NCBI RefSeq assembly: GCF_015319355.1
Contig: NZ_JADILU010000003.1
Coordinates: forward strand, 186,001 to 250,000
Source: Psychroserpens luteus
GTDB taxonomy: Bacteria; Bacteroidota; Bacteroidia; Flavobacteriales; Flavobacteriaceae
DNA: 64,000 bases
Direction: 5' to 3'
Under the pieces are notes generated by a model. That model was given only the letters and a program-made list of their open reading frames with translations. It searched no databases and was not told the origin of the DNA. The position numbers and the translations under genes were made by a program. Below are positions 34,197 to 43,920 of the stretch, piece after piece (positions within the stretch are counted from its first letter, which is position 1; each line of letters begins with the position of its first letter).

Positions 34197-36721
34197 TAGT
34201 TTTTAATTTGCTCTGATTGGTTCATATCATTTTTTCCTAGAGATAACATGTTTGCAAACAAGCGATACGCTCCAGAAACACCTACAGGAAACTCTCTAAA
34301 AAAGCTCAATCCTGTATAAACATAATAACCTTTACCATGTCTAGCAACTAGTAAGCTCCCTGCTTTTGGAGTTTCTCCTTCATCATTCATAGATAATATT
34401 GAGGTAAACTCACTAGACCATTCATTAGGGAAATATAAACCACGTTCTTGTGTCCAGCCTTCAAAATCTTTGGATGTTATTTTATTCGGAAAGTTTAAAA
34501 CTTCATGATTCGTCGCCAATAATCTTACTTCTGCAAATTCATCGGTCACACGATCTCTCGATAATTTTAAATCGTAAGGTGCAATTTGATCTACTTTTAA
34601 TCGACGATTCGTATTGTATTGAACAATCATATTTCCGCCTTGAGCGACATAATCAAACAATAATTGCTGTTTAAACTTAAGTTCTTCAATAGTATTGTAA
34701 GCTCTAATTCCAACCACGATTGCATCAAAACGTTCAAGGTTTTCTGCGGAAATATCTTCGGGTTTTAAAATCGCAACATTATATCCAATTTGTCTTAAAC
34801 TCTCTGGCACAACGTCACCAGCACCTTCAATGTAACCAATATTTTGACCTTGTTTTTTGATGTCTAAACGTACAATTTTACTCTCACTAGGCAATAAAAC
34901 CGTTTGAAACGGAATGTGGTCATAATCAATCTCAATCAACTCCTTAGTATACACTTTATCTCCAATGTGAACCATAGGTGTTAGTAAACCTTCACTTTGC
35001 TCTTTTGGAGGAATAACAGTGAAAATTAAACGTTGCTCTTGACCTTTATTCTCTATAATTACTTTTTGTTTCTCAGGAAATACACTCCAATTTTTTGGAT
35101 GTGCAATTTGAACATAACCTTCAATATTATCTCGACCTGCTTTGACGATAACCTCAATATCTCGCTGTTGATCTGTATCTAAAATAATGACCTTTTCTGA
35201 AATTTTCGCAGACACCTCAGGAATGATTTCAAAAGGTTTGTAGACTTCACCTTTTACAGGATCATTGGTTTTATAAACAATAGCTTTTGTAAAAGGGATA
35301 TTGACATTCTCAATATTTAAATTAAATGTGATGTTGAGGTCTCTAGGTGTTTCGGGTTTACCAATTAAACTTTTGTCTTCAACCTTGTACATGCCTAAAG
35401 TTCCCTTTTTTGTTAACCAATAAGGTGTAGAAACTTGCTGATTTGTCTTAATAGCCAATGTTTCTTTGAAATCAAAACTGGTATTATTAACTAGAGTGAT
35501 GTTTTTGTCTATTTTGATTCCGTTAGGATTTACAATACTAGAAAGTACTATTTTAGAATTACTACGATTGATAACTTCTAAGTTTAAATCTACATTTGAA
35601 CCTGCAGTTGCATGATTAGTGTTTGCTGTAGCTTCAAGATATAATCCAGCACATGCAGCAATGATATCTTTAATTTCGTTAGTTTTTATAATTTTCCAGT
35701 GTTCATTCTTTAAATTCTGAATGGCTATATATGCTCTCATTAATTCTGGAATAGAAGCCGACGGGTTTTTAAAATCATAGTTGTTTTGTACAGCGTCAAG
35801 AATTTCTCCAATAGCTTTTCCGCCTTCGACACGATTCCATGAGGTATCAATACCATCAAAAATATTGGTTTTCTCTGTTGGTAAATCACCTTTTATGATT
35901 TCGATATATTCTAATTGAGAACCACGACTTCCTGTGCTTCCAAAACCTTGAGATTTATGTTGACTGCGACTTAAAGCTGCTATTTCTGGATTACTTAATC
36001 CGCTACTTGGAAAATATACACCTGTATCTATATCTAATAAGTTTGATTTGTCTGCTGCATCAAATTTTTCCTGACTTCCGTAGAACCACCAAGAGGTATT
36101 AAAAAATAAACGTTGTGGTTGCCAAATATCAACACTTGATAATTGATTAGGGTATGCGTTTTTATCTCCAACCAAATCAAAAGCTTCAACACTTAGCATT
36201 GCAGAACTGGTGTGATGACCATGTGTGCTTCCTGGACTTCTATGGTCAAAACGATTGATAATCACATCGGGTTGAAATTGTCTAATCGCTAAAACAACAT
36301 CACTCAATACTTCGTCTTTATTCCATATAGCTAAGGTTTCATCAGGATGCTTAGAATATCCAAAATCATTGGCTCTGGTGAATTTTTGTTCACCACCATC
36401 TGTACGTCTTGCTGCAAGAAGTTCTTGCGTTCTAATAACACCTAAAAGCTCTCTAATTTCTGGTCCAACGAGGTTTTGTCCGCCATCACCACGAGTTAAT
36501 GAAAGGTAAGCAGTTCTTGCTTTTATTTCATTAGACATGTATGAAATTAGACGTGTATTTTCATCATCTGGATGCGCAGCAACATATAAAACAGAACCTA
36601 AGAAATTGAGTTTTTTTATGGATTCATGAATCTCTGATGCTGTTGGTTTTTTAGGCTGTTGCGCTGTAATTAAAGTTGTTGAAAAAAGTAATAAAAGGAG
36701 CAGGTGTAATCGTGTTTTCAT
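34196..36721 (-). CDS. PIG-L family deacetylase, large secreted form
   Basis: I start it at the ATG at 36721, giving a signal peptide (MKTRLHLLLLLLFSTTLITA). An ATG 24 bp upstream only adds a hydrophilic octapeptide. The 841-residue protein has an N-terminal PIG-L/LmbE zinc deacetylase domain with VAAHPDDENTRL, RGDGGQNLVGPE and the distal GSTHGHHTSS. A long C-terminal beta-rich region with Ig-like segments and a final glutamine-amidotransferase-like fold (AIVVGIRAYNT) follows. It probably acts on N-acetylated sugars in the periplasm. First gene of the PIG-L/peptide/symporter/Gfo operon. Confidence 0.9.
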   Translation of the reverse strand: MKTRLHLLLLLLFSTTLITAQQPKKPTASEIHESIKKLNFLGSVLYVAAHPDDENTRLISYMSNEIKARTAYLSLTRGDGGQNLVGPEIRELLGVIRTQELLAARRTDGGEQKFTRANDFGYSKHPDETLAIWNKDEVLSDVVLAIRQFQPDVIINRFDHRSPGSTHGHHTSSAMLSVEAFDLVGDKNAYPNQLSSVDIWQPQRLFFNTSWWFYGSQEKFDAADKSNLLDIDTGVYFPSSGLSNPEIAALSRSQHKSQGFGSTGSRGSQLEYIEIIKGDLPTEKTNIFDGIDTSWNRVEGGKAIGEILDAVQNNYDFKNPSASIPELMRAYIAIQNLKNEHWKIIKTNEIKDIIAACAGLYLEATANTNHATAGSNVDLNLEVINRSNSKIVLSSIVNPNGIKIDKNITLVNNTSFDFKETLAIKTNQQVSTPYWLTKKGTLGMYKVEDKSLIGKPETPRDLNITFNLNIENVNIPFTKAIVYKTNDPVKGEVYKPFEIIPEVSAKISEKVIILDTDQQRDIEVIVKAGRDNIEGYVQIAHPKNWSVFPEKQKVIIENKGQEQRLIFTVIPPKEQSEGLLTPMVHIGDKVYTKELIEIDYDHIPFQTVLLPSESKIVRLDIKKQGQNIGYIEGAGDVVPESLRQIGYNVAILKPEDISAENLERFDAIVVGIRAYNTIEELKFKQQLLFDYVAQGGNMIVQYNTNRRLKVDQIAPYDLKLSRDRVTDEFAEVRLLATNHEVLNFPNKITSKDFEGWTQERGLYFPNEWSSEFTSILSMNDEGETPKAGSLLVARHGKGYYVYTGLSFFREFPVGVSGAYRLFANMLSLGKNDMNQSEQIKN

Positions 36722-36838
36722 TATGTGATAGTTAGTTAAAACCAAATATAATGAAGTATGGTAGGGAAGAGGTTGTTTTTAAAGTTTCTTTAACGTTAGG
36801 GAAATAATGACAATATTTGGTGGGAGAGTTTGTTGTTT

Positions 36839-37450
36839 TTAAATTTTATGATGACAATTTGGACATAACTCAAAATTAGCCACATCAACAGTGTTAATGC
36901 TTTCAACAGCATCTTGCATCACGCATTTTTCTGTTTTGCAATGGTCGAGTCCCATATTGTGACCAATTTCATGAACAGAAATTTTTTGCAACCGACTTTT
37001 AAAAAGTGATGCTTCTACATTTTTTATTCTGAAAGTAGACACTACACAACTTTTGCCAGGTTTATAACCTAAACCAAAAATGCCCCAATCTGAATATTTT
37101 GATTCTGGAGTTTTGATGTCTCCATTAGTATTTCTTTTTGTTGTTGAAATATCTTTTGAGGTGATTCCAATGATATAATCAATAGAGTCTGGACACTGTT
37201 TTTTTAAGTCAATAAGTAAAGAATCGGCTCTGTATCTTGGGCTTTTAATATTGATGAAAGCTTCTTGAGGTAACTCTTTTCTGTCTAAGACATAAACTTG
37301 GGTTTGATAACTAGTTTTTAAAATCTCAGTCATTGCATCTAAGACTTTGGAGTCAATATCTCCATAAGGTTGAATACCGATTATCTTCGTTTTAGTGGAA
37401 CAGGAGAACAAAGCAAGGATAGAAATAGTAGCTAGAAGTTTCTTCATCAA
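36839..37450 (-). CDS. Archaemetzincin-type metalloprotease, lipoprotein
   Basis: A 203-residue protein with a lipoprotein signal ending LFSC (Cys17). The extended zinc motif HEIGHNMGLDHC, then C four residues on, M two after it, and a final CPNC fits the archaemetzincin signature HExxHxxGxxHCx4CxM...CxxC. The second, structural zinc site is therefore intact. The family is best known from archaea and vertebrates, and bacterial members are less common. The protease would be anchored in the envelope. It lies 11 bp after the VOC gene and may share its transcript. Confidence 0.9.
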   Translation of the reverse strand: MMKKLLATISILALFSCSTKTKIIGIQPYGDIDSKVLDAMTEILKTSYQTQVYVLDRKELPQEAFINIKSPRYRADSLLIDLKKQCPDSIDYIIGITSKDISTTKRNTNGDIKTPESKYSDWGIFGLGYKPGKSCVVSTFRIKNVEASLFKSRLQKISVHEIGHNMGLDHCKTEKCVMQDAVESINTVDVANFELCPNCHHKI

Positions 37451-37461
37451 AATGATTTGGT

Positions 37462-37809
37462 TTATTCCTCAGTCCAAACTGCTAATTCATTACCAGAAGG
37501 ATCAATAAATTGAAATCGTCTTCCGCCAGGAAAAGAGAAAATATCTACAGAGATTTTGCAATCAAAATCTATTATTTGTTTCCTAATCGCTTCTAGATCA
37601 TTGTGATGAATGACAACTAAAGCACCATTTGTTATGGTTTTATCTGTTTGTTCAAATCCGCCAGCCAAACCACTATTTGAAAACGAAGTGTAGGTTGGTC
37701 CATAATCTGTAAACGTCCAGCCAAATACTTTGGTATAGAATGTTTTAACCTTTTTAAGGTCGTTGGCGTACAATTCTATATAATTGATGTGATTATTTGA
37801 TAATTTCAT
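37462..37809 (-). CDS. VOC (glyoxalase/bleomycin resistance) fold protein
   Basis: A 115-residue protein of one VOC unit with beta-alpha-beta-beta-beta modules: INYIELYANDLKKVKTFYTK, FGWTFTDYGPTYTSF, and terminal FPGGRRFQFIDPSGNELAVW with the metal-ligand Glu. It could be a dioxygenase-like, isomerase or resistance protein; the substrate is unknown. It lies divergently from the esterase at 37962 across a 152-bp AT-rich gap. Confidence 0.88.
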   Translation of the reverse strand: MKLSNNHINYIELYANDLKKVKTFYTKVFGWTFTDYGPTYTSFSNSGLAGGFEQTDKTITNGALVVIHHNDLEAIRKQIIDFDCKISVDIFSFPGGRRFQFIDPSGNELAVWTEE

Positions 37810-37961
37810 AATTTTTCAACTTCGTATTTGTTAAAAATACATATTTAATTCAAATTTAGTAATTGTAAATAAATCACTATCTTTTTGTTAATATATATCT
37901 TAATTTTAATGGTTTATAAATCTATTAATATGTACTTTCGTTTTCCCTAAAAAAGTAAAAA

Positions 37962-38735
37962 ATGACCCTTACAGAGTTCGATCCTATAATAGAAGTTATA
38001 GAAGAAGCTTACGAAATACCGCACTTAGATGCGACTCGTAAAATTTCGGCTGTATTACCACACGACTATTACGAAACAGATAAACATTATCCAGTACTTT
38101 ATTTACAAGATGGACAAAATTTATTTAATCCTTCTGCTCCATATGGTGATTGGGCTATAGATAAGTCTATGGCTAAATTAGCACAAGAAGGATTTGGTGA
38201 TCTTATCATAATAGCAGTAGATCATGGTGAAGAAGAACGTATTAGTGAATATTTACCTTATTATCATCCGCGTTTTGGAGAAGGAAAAGGTAATTTCTAC
38301 ATTCAATTTATGATTGAGAAATTAATACCTTACATCAATGAGAAATTTAGAACGCTAACAGATTTTGAAAACACAGGAATTGGAGGTAGCTCAATGGGAG
38401 GATTAATTAGTCTCCATGCTGGATTATCAAATCCGGGTGTTTTTGGCAAATTGATGATTTTCTCTCCTAGTCTTTGGATTTCTAATAAAATATTTAAAAG
38501 CACTAAAACGTTTAAGCCTCTTGAAGAATCTAAGATTTATTTATATTCTGGTGGAAAAGAAAGTGTAGAGCATTTGCCTAATGCTCAAAAATTAGGCGGA
38601 ATTATTAAAGAAAAAATGATTAAAGGGTATCATATCGATTTTCATTTTTCTATAAATGAACATGGTAATCACGCAGAAGTACATTGGCGTGAAGAATTTC
38701 CAAAAGCTGTAAAATGGCTTTTTTTTAAATCCTAA
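37962..38735 (+). CDS. Esterase-fold alpha/beta hydrolase
   Basis: A 257-residue hydrolase of the esterase D/Fes-like group. The nucleophile elbow GGSSMGGLISLH holds the Ser; the HYPVLYLQDGQNLF and GDWAIDKSMAKL blocks fit putative esterases, and a late His lies in EHGNHAEVHW. No signal peptide. It starts a three-gene operon with an M17 aminopeptidase (3-bp gap) and an ATP-grasp ligase. A possible -7 box, TACTTTCG, lies just upstream. In this context it may hydrolyse an ester or amide of the product made by the neighbouring ligases. Confidence 0.88.
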   Translation: MTLTEFDPIIEVIEEAYEIPHLDATRKISAVLPHDYYETDKHYPVLYLQDGQNLFNPSAPYGDWAIDKSMAKLAQEGFGDLIIIAVDHGEEERISEYLPYYHPRFGEGKGNFYIQFMIEKLIPYINEKFRTLTDFENTGIGGSSMGGLISLHAGLSNPGVFGKLMIFSPSLWISNKIFKSTKTFKPLEESKIYLYSGGKESVEHLPNAQKLGGIIKEKMIKGYHIDFHFSINEHGNHAEVHWREEFPKAVKWLFFKS

Positions 38736-38738
38736 ATT

Positions 38739-40151
38739 ATGACGTATAAACATATTAAATCATTAGACCTTTCAAAAGATTTTATTCTACCATGTAGAAA
38801 AGATAATCTTGAAGCTATAAAAGAATTTTCACCAATTGATAAACCTGATTTTGATGGTAGTTTTTTAACGTATCAGTTGATCTACGGAAAAGAAGGTAAT
38901 CGTATTTATCTCTTAGGATTAGGAGAAGAAAAAGATGCGCCTAAACTAGAAGAAACATTTAGAAAATTATGTTTTGAAACCCAAAAATACTGGGATAAAG
39001 CAATGCAGGTTTATGGAGTTGATCTTTCCGAAGAAAACATAAAAAAAGCTGTTATTGGTTTCGAAATGGCTCAATATGAAATTGGTGAATTCAAATCTGA
39101 TAAAGAAAAAGAAAGTAAAAAAACAGTTTCGTTTTCGTCATCTAAAACGATTGAAAATATTTTAGAAGAAGGACAATATACTGGTGAAACGATTAATAAA
39201 ATTAAAGCCTTAGTTGATGCTCCACCTAATATAAAAACACCTGAGTTTTTAGGAAAATGGGCAAAGAAATCTTCAAAGGATGCTAATTATAAATGTACTG
39301 TTTTAAAACATAAAGAATTAGAGAAACAAGGTTTTGATGCTGTTTTATCTGTTGGTAAAGGAAGTGTGAATAAACCAGTTGTGATCATTACAGAGTACAA
39401 GCCTAAAGATACCAAAAAAGTAGATATTACGCTTGTTGGTAAAGGAATTACTTTTGATTCTGGAGGGCTTTCTATTAAACCATCTACAAACTTACACTAC
39501 ATGAAAAGTGATATGGGTGGCGCTGCAGTTGTGCTAGGAGTTGTAGAATTAGTTGCTAAATTAAAGTTGAATATTAATATTGTTGGGATAGTATGTTCTG
39601 CCGAAAACGCTGTAGATGCAGAGAGTTATAGACCAGGAGATGTGATTAATTCTTACTCTGGAAAAACGATTGAAATTATTGATACAGATGCTGAAGGACG
39701 CTTGGTTTTAGCAGATGGATTAAGTTATGCAGTTAAGAAAATCAAACCAGAATATCTTATTGATTTGGCAACATTGACAGGAAGTGTCGTGAGAACTTTA
39801 GGATATCATGCTGCTGGGATGTTTACTAATAATGAAGAAATGGCGAAAACCACGTCAGACCTTGGTTATAAAGTGCACGAACGTGTTTGGCAATTACCAA
39901 TGTTTGAAGATTATGAAAGCGATTTGCACAGTGATATTGCAGATATTAGAAATTTTAGTGGAAATCCGTTAGCTGGAGCAACAAATGCAGCTAAGTTTCT
40001 AGAAGCATTTACCGAAGATCATAAAAACTGGATGCATCTTGATATTGCTGGAGTTTCCTTCGGAAGCTCGCCTTATGCAAAAATGAAGAGTGCTTCTGGT
40101 TATGGAATTCAATTAATTACAGAATTTATTAAATTGAAAGCATCAAAATAA
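38739..40151 (+). CDS. Leucyl aminopeptidase, M17 family
   Basis: A 470-residue cytosolic zinc aminopeptidase. The catalytic domain carries TLVGKGITFDSGGLSIKPS, MKSDMGGAAVVLG, and the metal-binding IIDTDAEGRLVLADGLSYA followed by LATLTGS. It would remove N-terminal residues from peptides or from a peptide-like metabolite. The 3-bp gap from the esterase and 60-bp gap to the ATP-grasp gene place it in an operon with biosynthetic-type genes, which is unusual for a purely housekeeping PepA. Confidence 0.93.
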   Translation: MTYKHIKSLDLSKDFILPCRKDNLEAIKEFSPIDKPDFDGSFLTYQLIYGKEGNRIYLLGLGEEKDAPKLEETFRKLCFETQKYWDKAMQVYGVDLSEENIKKAVIGFEMAQYEIGEFKSDKEKESKKTVSFSSSKTIENILEEGQYTGETINKIKALVDAPPNIKTPEFLGKWAKKSSKDANYKCTVLKHKELEKQGFDAVLSVGKGSVNKPVVIITEYKPKDTKKVDITLVGKGITFDSGGLSIKPSTNLHYMKSDMGGAAVVLGVVELVAKLKLNINIVGIVCSAENAVDAESYRPGDVINSYSGKTIEIIDTDAEGRLVLADGLSYAVKKIKPEYLIDLATLTGSVVRTLGYHAAGMFTNNEEMAKTTSDLGYKVHERVWQLPMFEDYESDLHSDIADIRNFSGNPLAGATNAAKFLEAFTEDHKNWMHLDIAGVSFGSSPYAKMKSASGYGIQLITEFIKLKASK

Positions 40152-40211
40152 TTTTAAGTTTTTGTAAATTGAAAGTACTAACCAATCAAGTCTTGATTCT
40201 AAAATAATATC

Positions 40212-41411
40212 ATGTCTAAAAAATCACTAAACTTTCTTTGTATCTCAACGTATTTTAAAGGCGAAGATTTTCTTAAAAGCTGTAAAGCAGATGGTAATAA
40301 TGTCTTTTTATTAACCAAGAAAAAATTAGATCAAGAGGCTTGGCCTTGGGAAAGTATAGATGATGTTTTTTATATTGAAGAATGGAATCAACATGATGTA
40401 AGTAAAGGGATAGCCTATAAATTTAGAGAGATAAAGTTTGATCGTTTTGTCGCTTTAGATGATTTTGATGTAGAGAAAGTAGCATTACTTCGTGAGCATT
40501 TTAGAATGCCAGGAATGGGAAGAACTACAGCACATTATTTTAGAGATAAACTCGCTATGCGTGTAAAAGCTAAAGAAGAAGGTGTGAATGTTCCTGAGTT
40601 TACAGATTTATTTAACAATGACACCATTAATGAATATGCAGATCGTGTGAGTGCACCATGGTTAATTAAACCAAGAATGGAAGCCTCTGCAACTGGGATT
40701 AAAAAGATTCATAGCAAAGATGAATTGTGGCAAGTTATCAATGATTTGGGTGATGAACGTGATAATTATTTAGTCGAAAAATTTGCACCTGGAGATGTGT
40801 TTCATGTGGACGGATTAAATGTAGATGGCAAAGTTGTGTTTTCTAGAGTGAGTAAATATTTAGACACGCCTTTTGAAGTGGCTCATGGTGGCGGAATTTT
40901 CAGATCTGCAAGTTCTGAAATTGGATCTAAAGTTGAAAAAGCATTACAAAAAATGAATGCTAAAGTGATGAAAGCCTTCGGAATGCAATTTGGAGCATCA
41001 CACACTGAGTTTATTCAGTCTAAAGCGACTGGAGAATTATTCTTCTTAGAAACATCATCTAGAGTAGGAGGTGCTAATTTAGCTGAAATGGTAGAATACG
41101 CATCTGGAATTAATCTTTGGGGAGAATGGGCAAAAATTGAATCAGCAAACCTGAGAAAAACAAAATATAAATTGCCTAAAATTAATAATCAATATGCAGG
41201 AATCGTTGTGTCTTTAAGCAGATTTGAATATCCAGATACGTCTAGCTTTGCAGATAAAGAAATTGTTTGGCGAATGCACAAAGCTTGGCACATTGGATTG
41301 ATTGTGGTGTCAGATTCTAGTGAGCGTGTTTTAGAATTATTAGATCAATATACAGAGCGTATAGGTAAGGAGTTTCATGCGAGTTTGCCTGCTCCTGATA
41401 AGTCGATGTGA
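40212..41411 (+). CDS. ATP-grasp ligase
   Basis: A 399-residue ATP-grasp enzyme. After an N-terminal Rossmann-like domain come FRDKLAMRVKAKEEGVNVPEF, the ATP-binding SAPWLIKPRMEASATGIKKI, NYLVEKFAPGDVFHVDG and the metal-binding ELFFLETSSRVGG. The closest resemblance is to carbamoyl-phosphate-synthase-like/biotin-carboxylase-like amino-acid ligases, which join a carboxylate to an amine. The substrates are not readable. It is the third gene of the esterase-aminopeptidase-ligase operon. Confidence 0.9.
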   Translation: MSKKSLNFLCISTYFKGEDFLKSCKADGNNVFLLTKKKLDQEAWPWESIDDVFYIEEWNQHDVSKGIAYKFREIKFDRFVALDDFDVEKVALLREHFRMPGMGRTTAHYFRDKLAMRVKAKEEGVNVPEFTDLFNNDTINEYADRVSAPWLIKPRMEASATGIKKIHSKDELWQVINDLGDERDNYLVEKFAPGDVFHVDGLNVDGKVVFSRVSKYLDTPFEVAHGGGIFRSASSEIGSKVEKALQKMNAKVMKAFGMQFGASHTEFIQSKATGELFFLETSSRVGGANLAEMVEYASGINLWGEWAKIESANLRKTKYKLPKINNQYAGIVVSLSRFEYPDTSSFADKEIVWRMHKAWHIGLIVVSDSSERVLELLDQYTERIGKEFHASLPAPDKSM

Positions 41412-41467
41412 TTATTTAAAAATTGTTATATTGCTAGTTGTGAGTAATTTAAAAGAAACTGTAATCC

Positions 41468-41884
41468 ATGAGATTTTTTAGCAGAAAAAAGAAACCTGAA
41501 CCCAAAAAAACTAACGCAAGACCCATAGATACATTTTTCCACCTTTTCATTCTTGATACTATTCATAGACTTCCGACTGAAAAAAAAGAAATACTTAAAA
41601 AAGTGGATCTTGATAAAGTGTATTTAACTGATTTTAATGATTGGAAAAAAACAATTAAGAAAGTATTGAATTTATCTGAAACTATTGAAATCGCTATTAA
41701 GGATTTATGGCTACGGAATTCAGAAATAGCTAAAAGAGATAATATAGAATTGAATCCAGAAGAGTTTGCTCTTTTAGTTACTGAAAAATTTTTAGCAGAA
41801 AATAGTAAAATTGATGTTTGGGAAAATGAATCGGATTTGATTAATGCTAAAAAAAGAATATCGGAATCATATCTTTCGGAATAA
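41468..41884 (+). CDS. Hypothetical protein
   Basis: A 138-residue soluble protein with a very basic start (MRFFSRKKKPEPKKTNARP) followed by a mostly helical acidic body (VLNLSETIEIAIKDLWLRN; NPEEFALLVTEKFLAENS). No membrane segment, signal peptide or motif that I recognise. It lies 56 bp after the ATP-grasp gene on the same strand and converges on the DUF3667 gene. Whether it belongs to the ligase operon is uncertain. Confidence 0.65.
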   Translation: MRFFSRKKKPEPKKTNARPIDTFFHLFILDTIHRLPTEKKEILKKVDLDKVYLTDFNDWKKTIKKVLNLSETIEIAIKDLWLRNSEIAKRDNIELNPEEFALLVTEKFLAENSKIDVWENESDLINAKKRISESYLSE

Positions 41885-41959
41885 AAACAAAATATGTTTA
41901 GTCTCCCCAAGCTATAGCTAGTCTGTGACGAGTGCTTATAAAAAACTTCTAATACTTCC

Positions 41960-42667
41960 CTAACTAATTACAAAAGCAATACAAGCTGTTATTATAACAA
42001 GCTGAATAATAAAAAGAAATAGACTTACAAATGATAATAGGATAGATGCGATTTTAGCAGTATTGTCTTTGAAAATTCTATAGCTTAACCAAGCGATAGT
42101 TAAATATACAAATGGGTCAAATATTAGTGGGAATCTAAAAATTAAAAAACTAATAACGCCAACTATAGTGGCTTGACCAATTACAAAAGAACTAATAGCC
42201 ACATATTCTAAAAAATTATATTTTTGATAGACTAATTTTAACGAGAAGCCTAAAGGGATTATTGATAAAATCCAAAAGTACTTTATATAAGTTCTAAGAA
42301 AAAGACCAACAGCATTACCAATTTTTTGACCGGAAGCAAAAAAAGCACTAGTAGTTGTTTCGGTTACTTCTTCGGGAGGAGCTTTAAATACATTTATCAC
42401 AATTAAATATATTGTGATAGAAATTATTAAATAGGAGATAGGATTTAAAATACCTTTTCTTTTTCCAGAAATAAAATTGGTTGTAATTTTTTTAGGATTT
42501 AGAAATAAGGCTTTTAGGTTAAATAAAAAGCCTTTATCCATATTGGTGATGGTTGAAAATGCATCTTCAATTATAGAACTAAAAGTAATTTTTTTTATAC
42601 CGTTTTTTTCTCCGCAATTTGGACAGTAATTTTCATCATGGAACTTATTACAAGAAATACAGGTCAT
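41960..42667 (-). CDS. DUF3667 membrane protein with zinc ribbon
   Basis: A 235-residue protein opening with a zinc-ribbon-like MTCISCNKFHDENYCPNCGE (two Cys-x-x-Cys pairs). It then has DUF3667-type features (NMDKGFLFNLKALFLNPKK and GKRKGILNPISYLI) and about five hydrophobic helices. The family is common in Bacteroidota and its function is unknown. It lies convergent to the 41468 gene and 44 bp from the ATP-grasp-like gene stop, so it may be independent. Confidence 0.85.
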   Translation of the reverse strand: MTCISCNKFHDENYCPNCGEKNGIKKITFSSIIEDAFSTITNMDKGFLFNLKALFLNPKKITTNFISGKRKGILNPISYLIISITIYLIVINVFKAPPEEVTETTTSAFFASGQKIGNAVGLFLRTYIKYFWILSIIPLGFSLKLVYQKYNFLEYVAISSFVIGQATIVGVISFLIFRFPLIFDPFVYLTIAWLSYRIFKDNTAKIASILLSFVSLFLFIIQLVIITACIAFVIS

Positions 42668-42711
42668 TCAATCATTTTTTTTCCGAAGTAAATATAAAAT
42701 ATTTTATAGGA

Positions 42712-43914
42712 TTACTCTTCAAAAAAACCAGTACTTCCACCAACCCAAGTTTTATCCTTATTGTACTTAACTCCAACCATTTCGCCTTTACTTAAACGCA
42801 TAAGGTTACTAACGATTTCGGTTTTGTTAGTTTTGGAGTTGTGCAATAGCATCATTCTAATTTCGCATTTTGCTGGTACATCCATGGTTTCAATAACTGG
42901 TGCATAGGCTACTTTTTCTTGCAATAGATAATTTGCTTTATTGGTGATAGCATCAATCATGTCTTTTGTGACATGAATTTGAACGCCAGCTCCTGCAAAA
43001 GAGTAAAGCGGTTTTAATACGTAGTTTTCTAAATCTTCTGGAATACTATCTAGTTGATCTAAATAATAAGATTTTGGTACATATTCTCCTTTTAATAATG
43101 GCATTGTGTACTTACTTATTCTGTAAAACCAATTGGGATGACCAACCCATTCTGCATCAATCTCATCTTGAAAACTAAATTCCATATTAAGATCTGTGCG
43201 TTGATGTAATTCATCAAAAATAATACGGTTGTATATTTTTAAGACGTCAACTTCGGTTCCAGTATCATCTAAATAGAAGAGTGTTTTTCCTCTTTTCTTT
43301 AATTTGGTAATGCATAATACTTTTATGCCAAGTTTAGCTGCAGTAGCATAAAAATCTATAGCTGTGGCTTGTTGCTCAGGTTCTATTTCTAATAAAATAA
43401 CTTGTTTAGGATCTGTCTCGCCAACAATTTCTTGTCTCAATAATGATAAATAACCGTCATCAGTCATTCCATTTAAATGCTGTGAAAAACCTTCTGGAAT
43501 AACTTCGCCAAAATGCTCACGATATTTTCGACCTAATAATTCTTGAAAGAAATATAACGAAGGAAATCCTTGTAACTCAATTAATTTTGGCACAAGATTA
43601 CCATTATCATCTTTACAAATCCCAAAGTCTAATTGAATAAACTTAGAATGTTCATCTTCATTTGGTACAATCGTATTTGCATCAAAAAAAGCACCTTTTG
43701 TTAATTCTTTAAAGTTTGGTTTGTTGATAACCGTCATGATATCATCACATGCTTCAACTAATTTTAATTTTAATGCCTTCGGAATAAAAACTGGTGTTTC
43801 GGCAATTTTAAATTTCACTTTATAATTAAAAGTCTCATTAATATCTTTTAAAAAAGCTTGGTATTTCTCTTCAGAAAAATTAGCATTATAGTTGTGTCTA
43901 ATATCGTGTATCAT
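42712..43914 (-). CDS. ATP-grasp-like protein of the amide-ligase cluster
   Basis: A 400-residue protein. The C-terminal half contains NYVLKPLYSFAGAGVQIHVT and CEIRMMLLHNSKT, resembling the ATP-binding and metal-binding parts of circularly arranged or remote ATP-grasp folds. The N-terminal part has FIQLDFGICKDDNGNLVPKL and IELQGFPSLYFFQ. I do not recognise a named family. It is the last gene of a five-gene minus-strand operon after the glutamine amidotransferase (6-bp gap), so a ligase or scaffold role in the same pathway is inferred. Confidence 0.7.
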   Translation of the reverse strand: MIHDIRHNYNANFSEEKYQAFLKDINETFNYKVKFKIAETPVFIPKALKLKLVEACDDIMTVINKPNFKELTKGAFFDANTIVPNEDEHSKFIQLDFGICKDDNGNLVPKLIELQGFPSLYFFQELLGRKYREHFGEVIPEGFSQHLNGMTDDGYLSLLRQEIVGETDPKQVILLEIEPEQQATAIDFYATAAKLGIKVLCITKLKKRGKTLFYLDDTGTEVDVLKIYNRIIFDELHQRTDLNMEFSFQDEIDAEWVGHPNWFYRISKYTMPLLKGEYVPKSYYLDQLDSIPEDLENYVLKPLYSFAGAGVQIHVTKDMIDAITNKANYLLQEKVAYAPVIETMDVPAKCEIRMMLLHNSKTNKTEIVSNLMRLSKGEMVGVKYNKDKTWVGGSTGFFEE

Positions 43915-43920
43915 TCTAAA

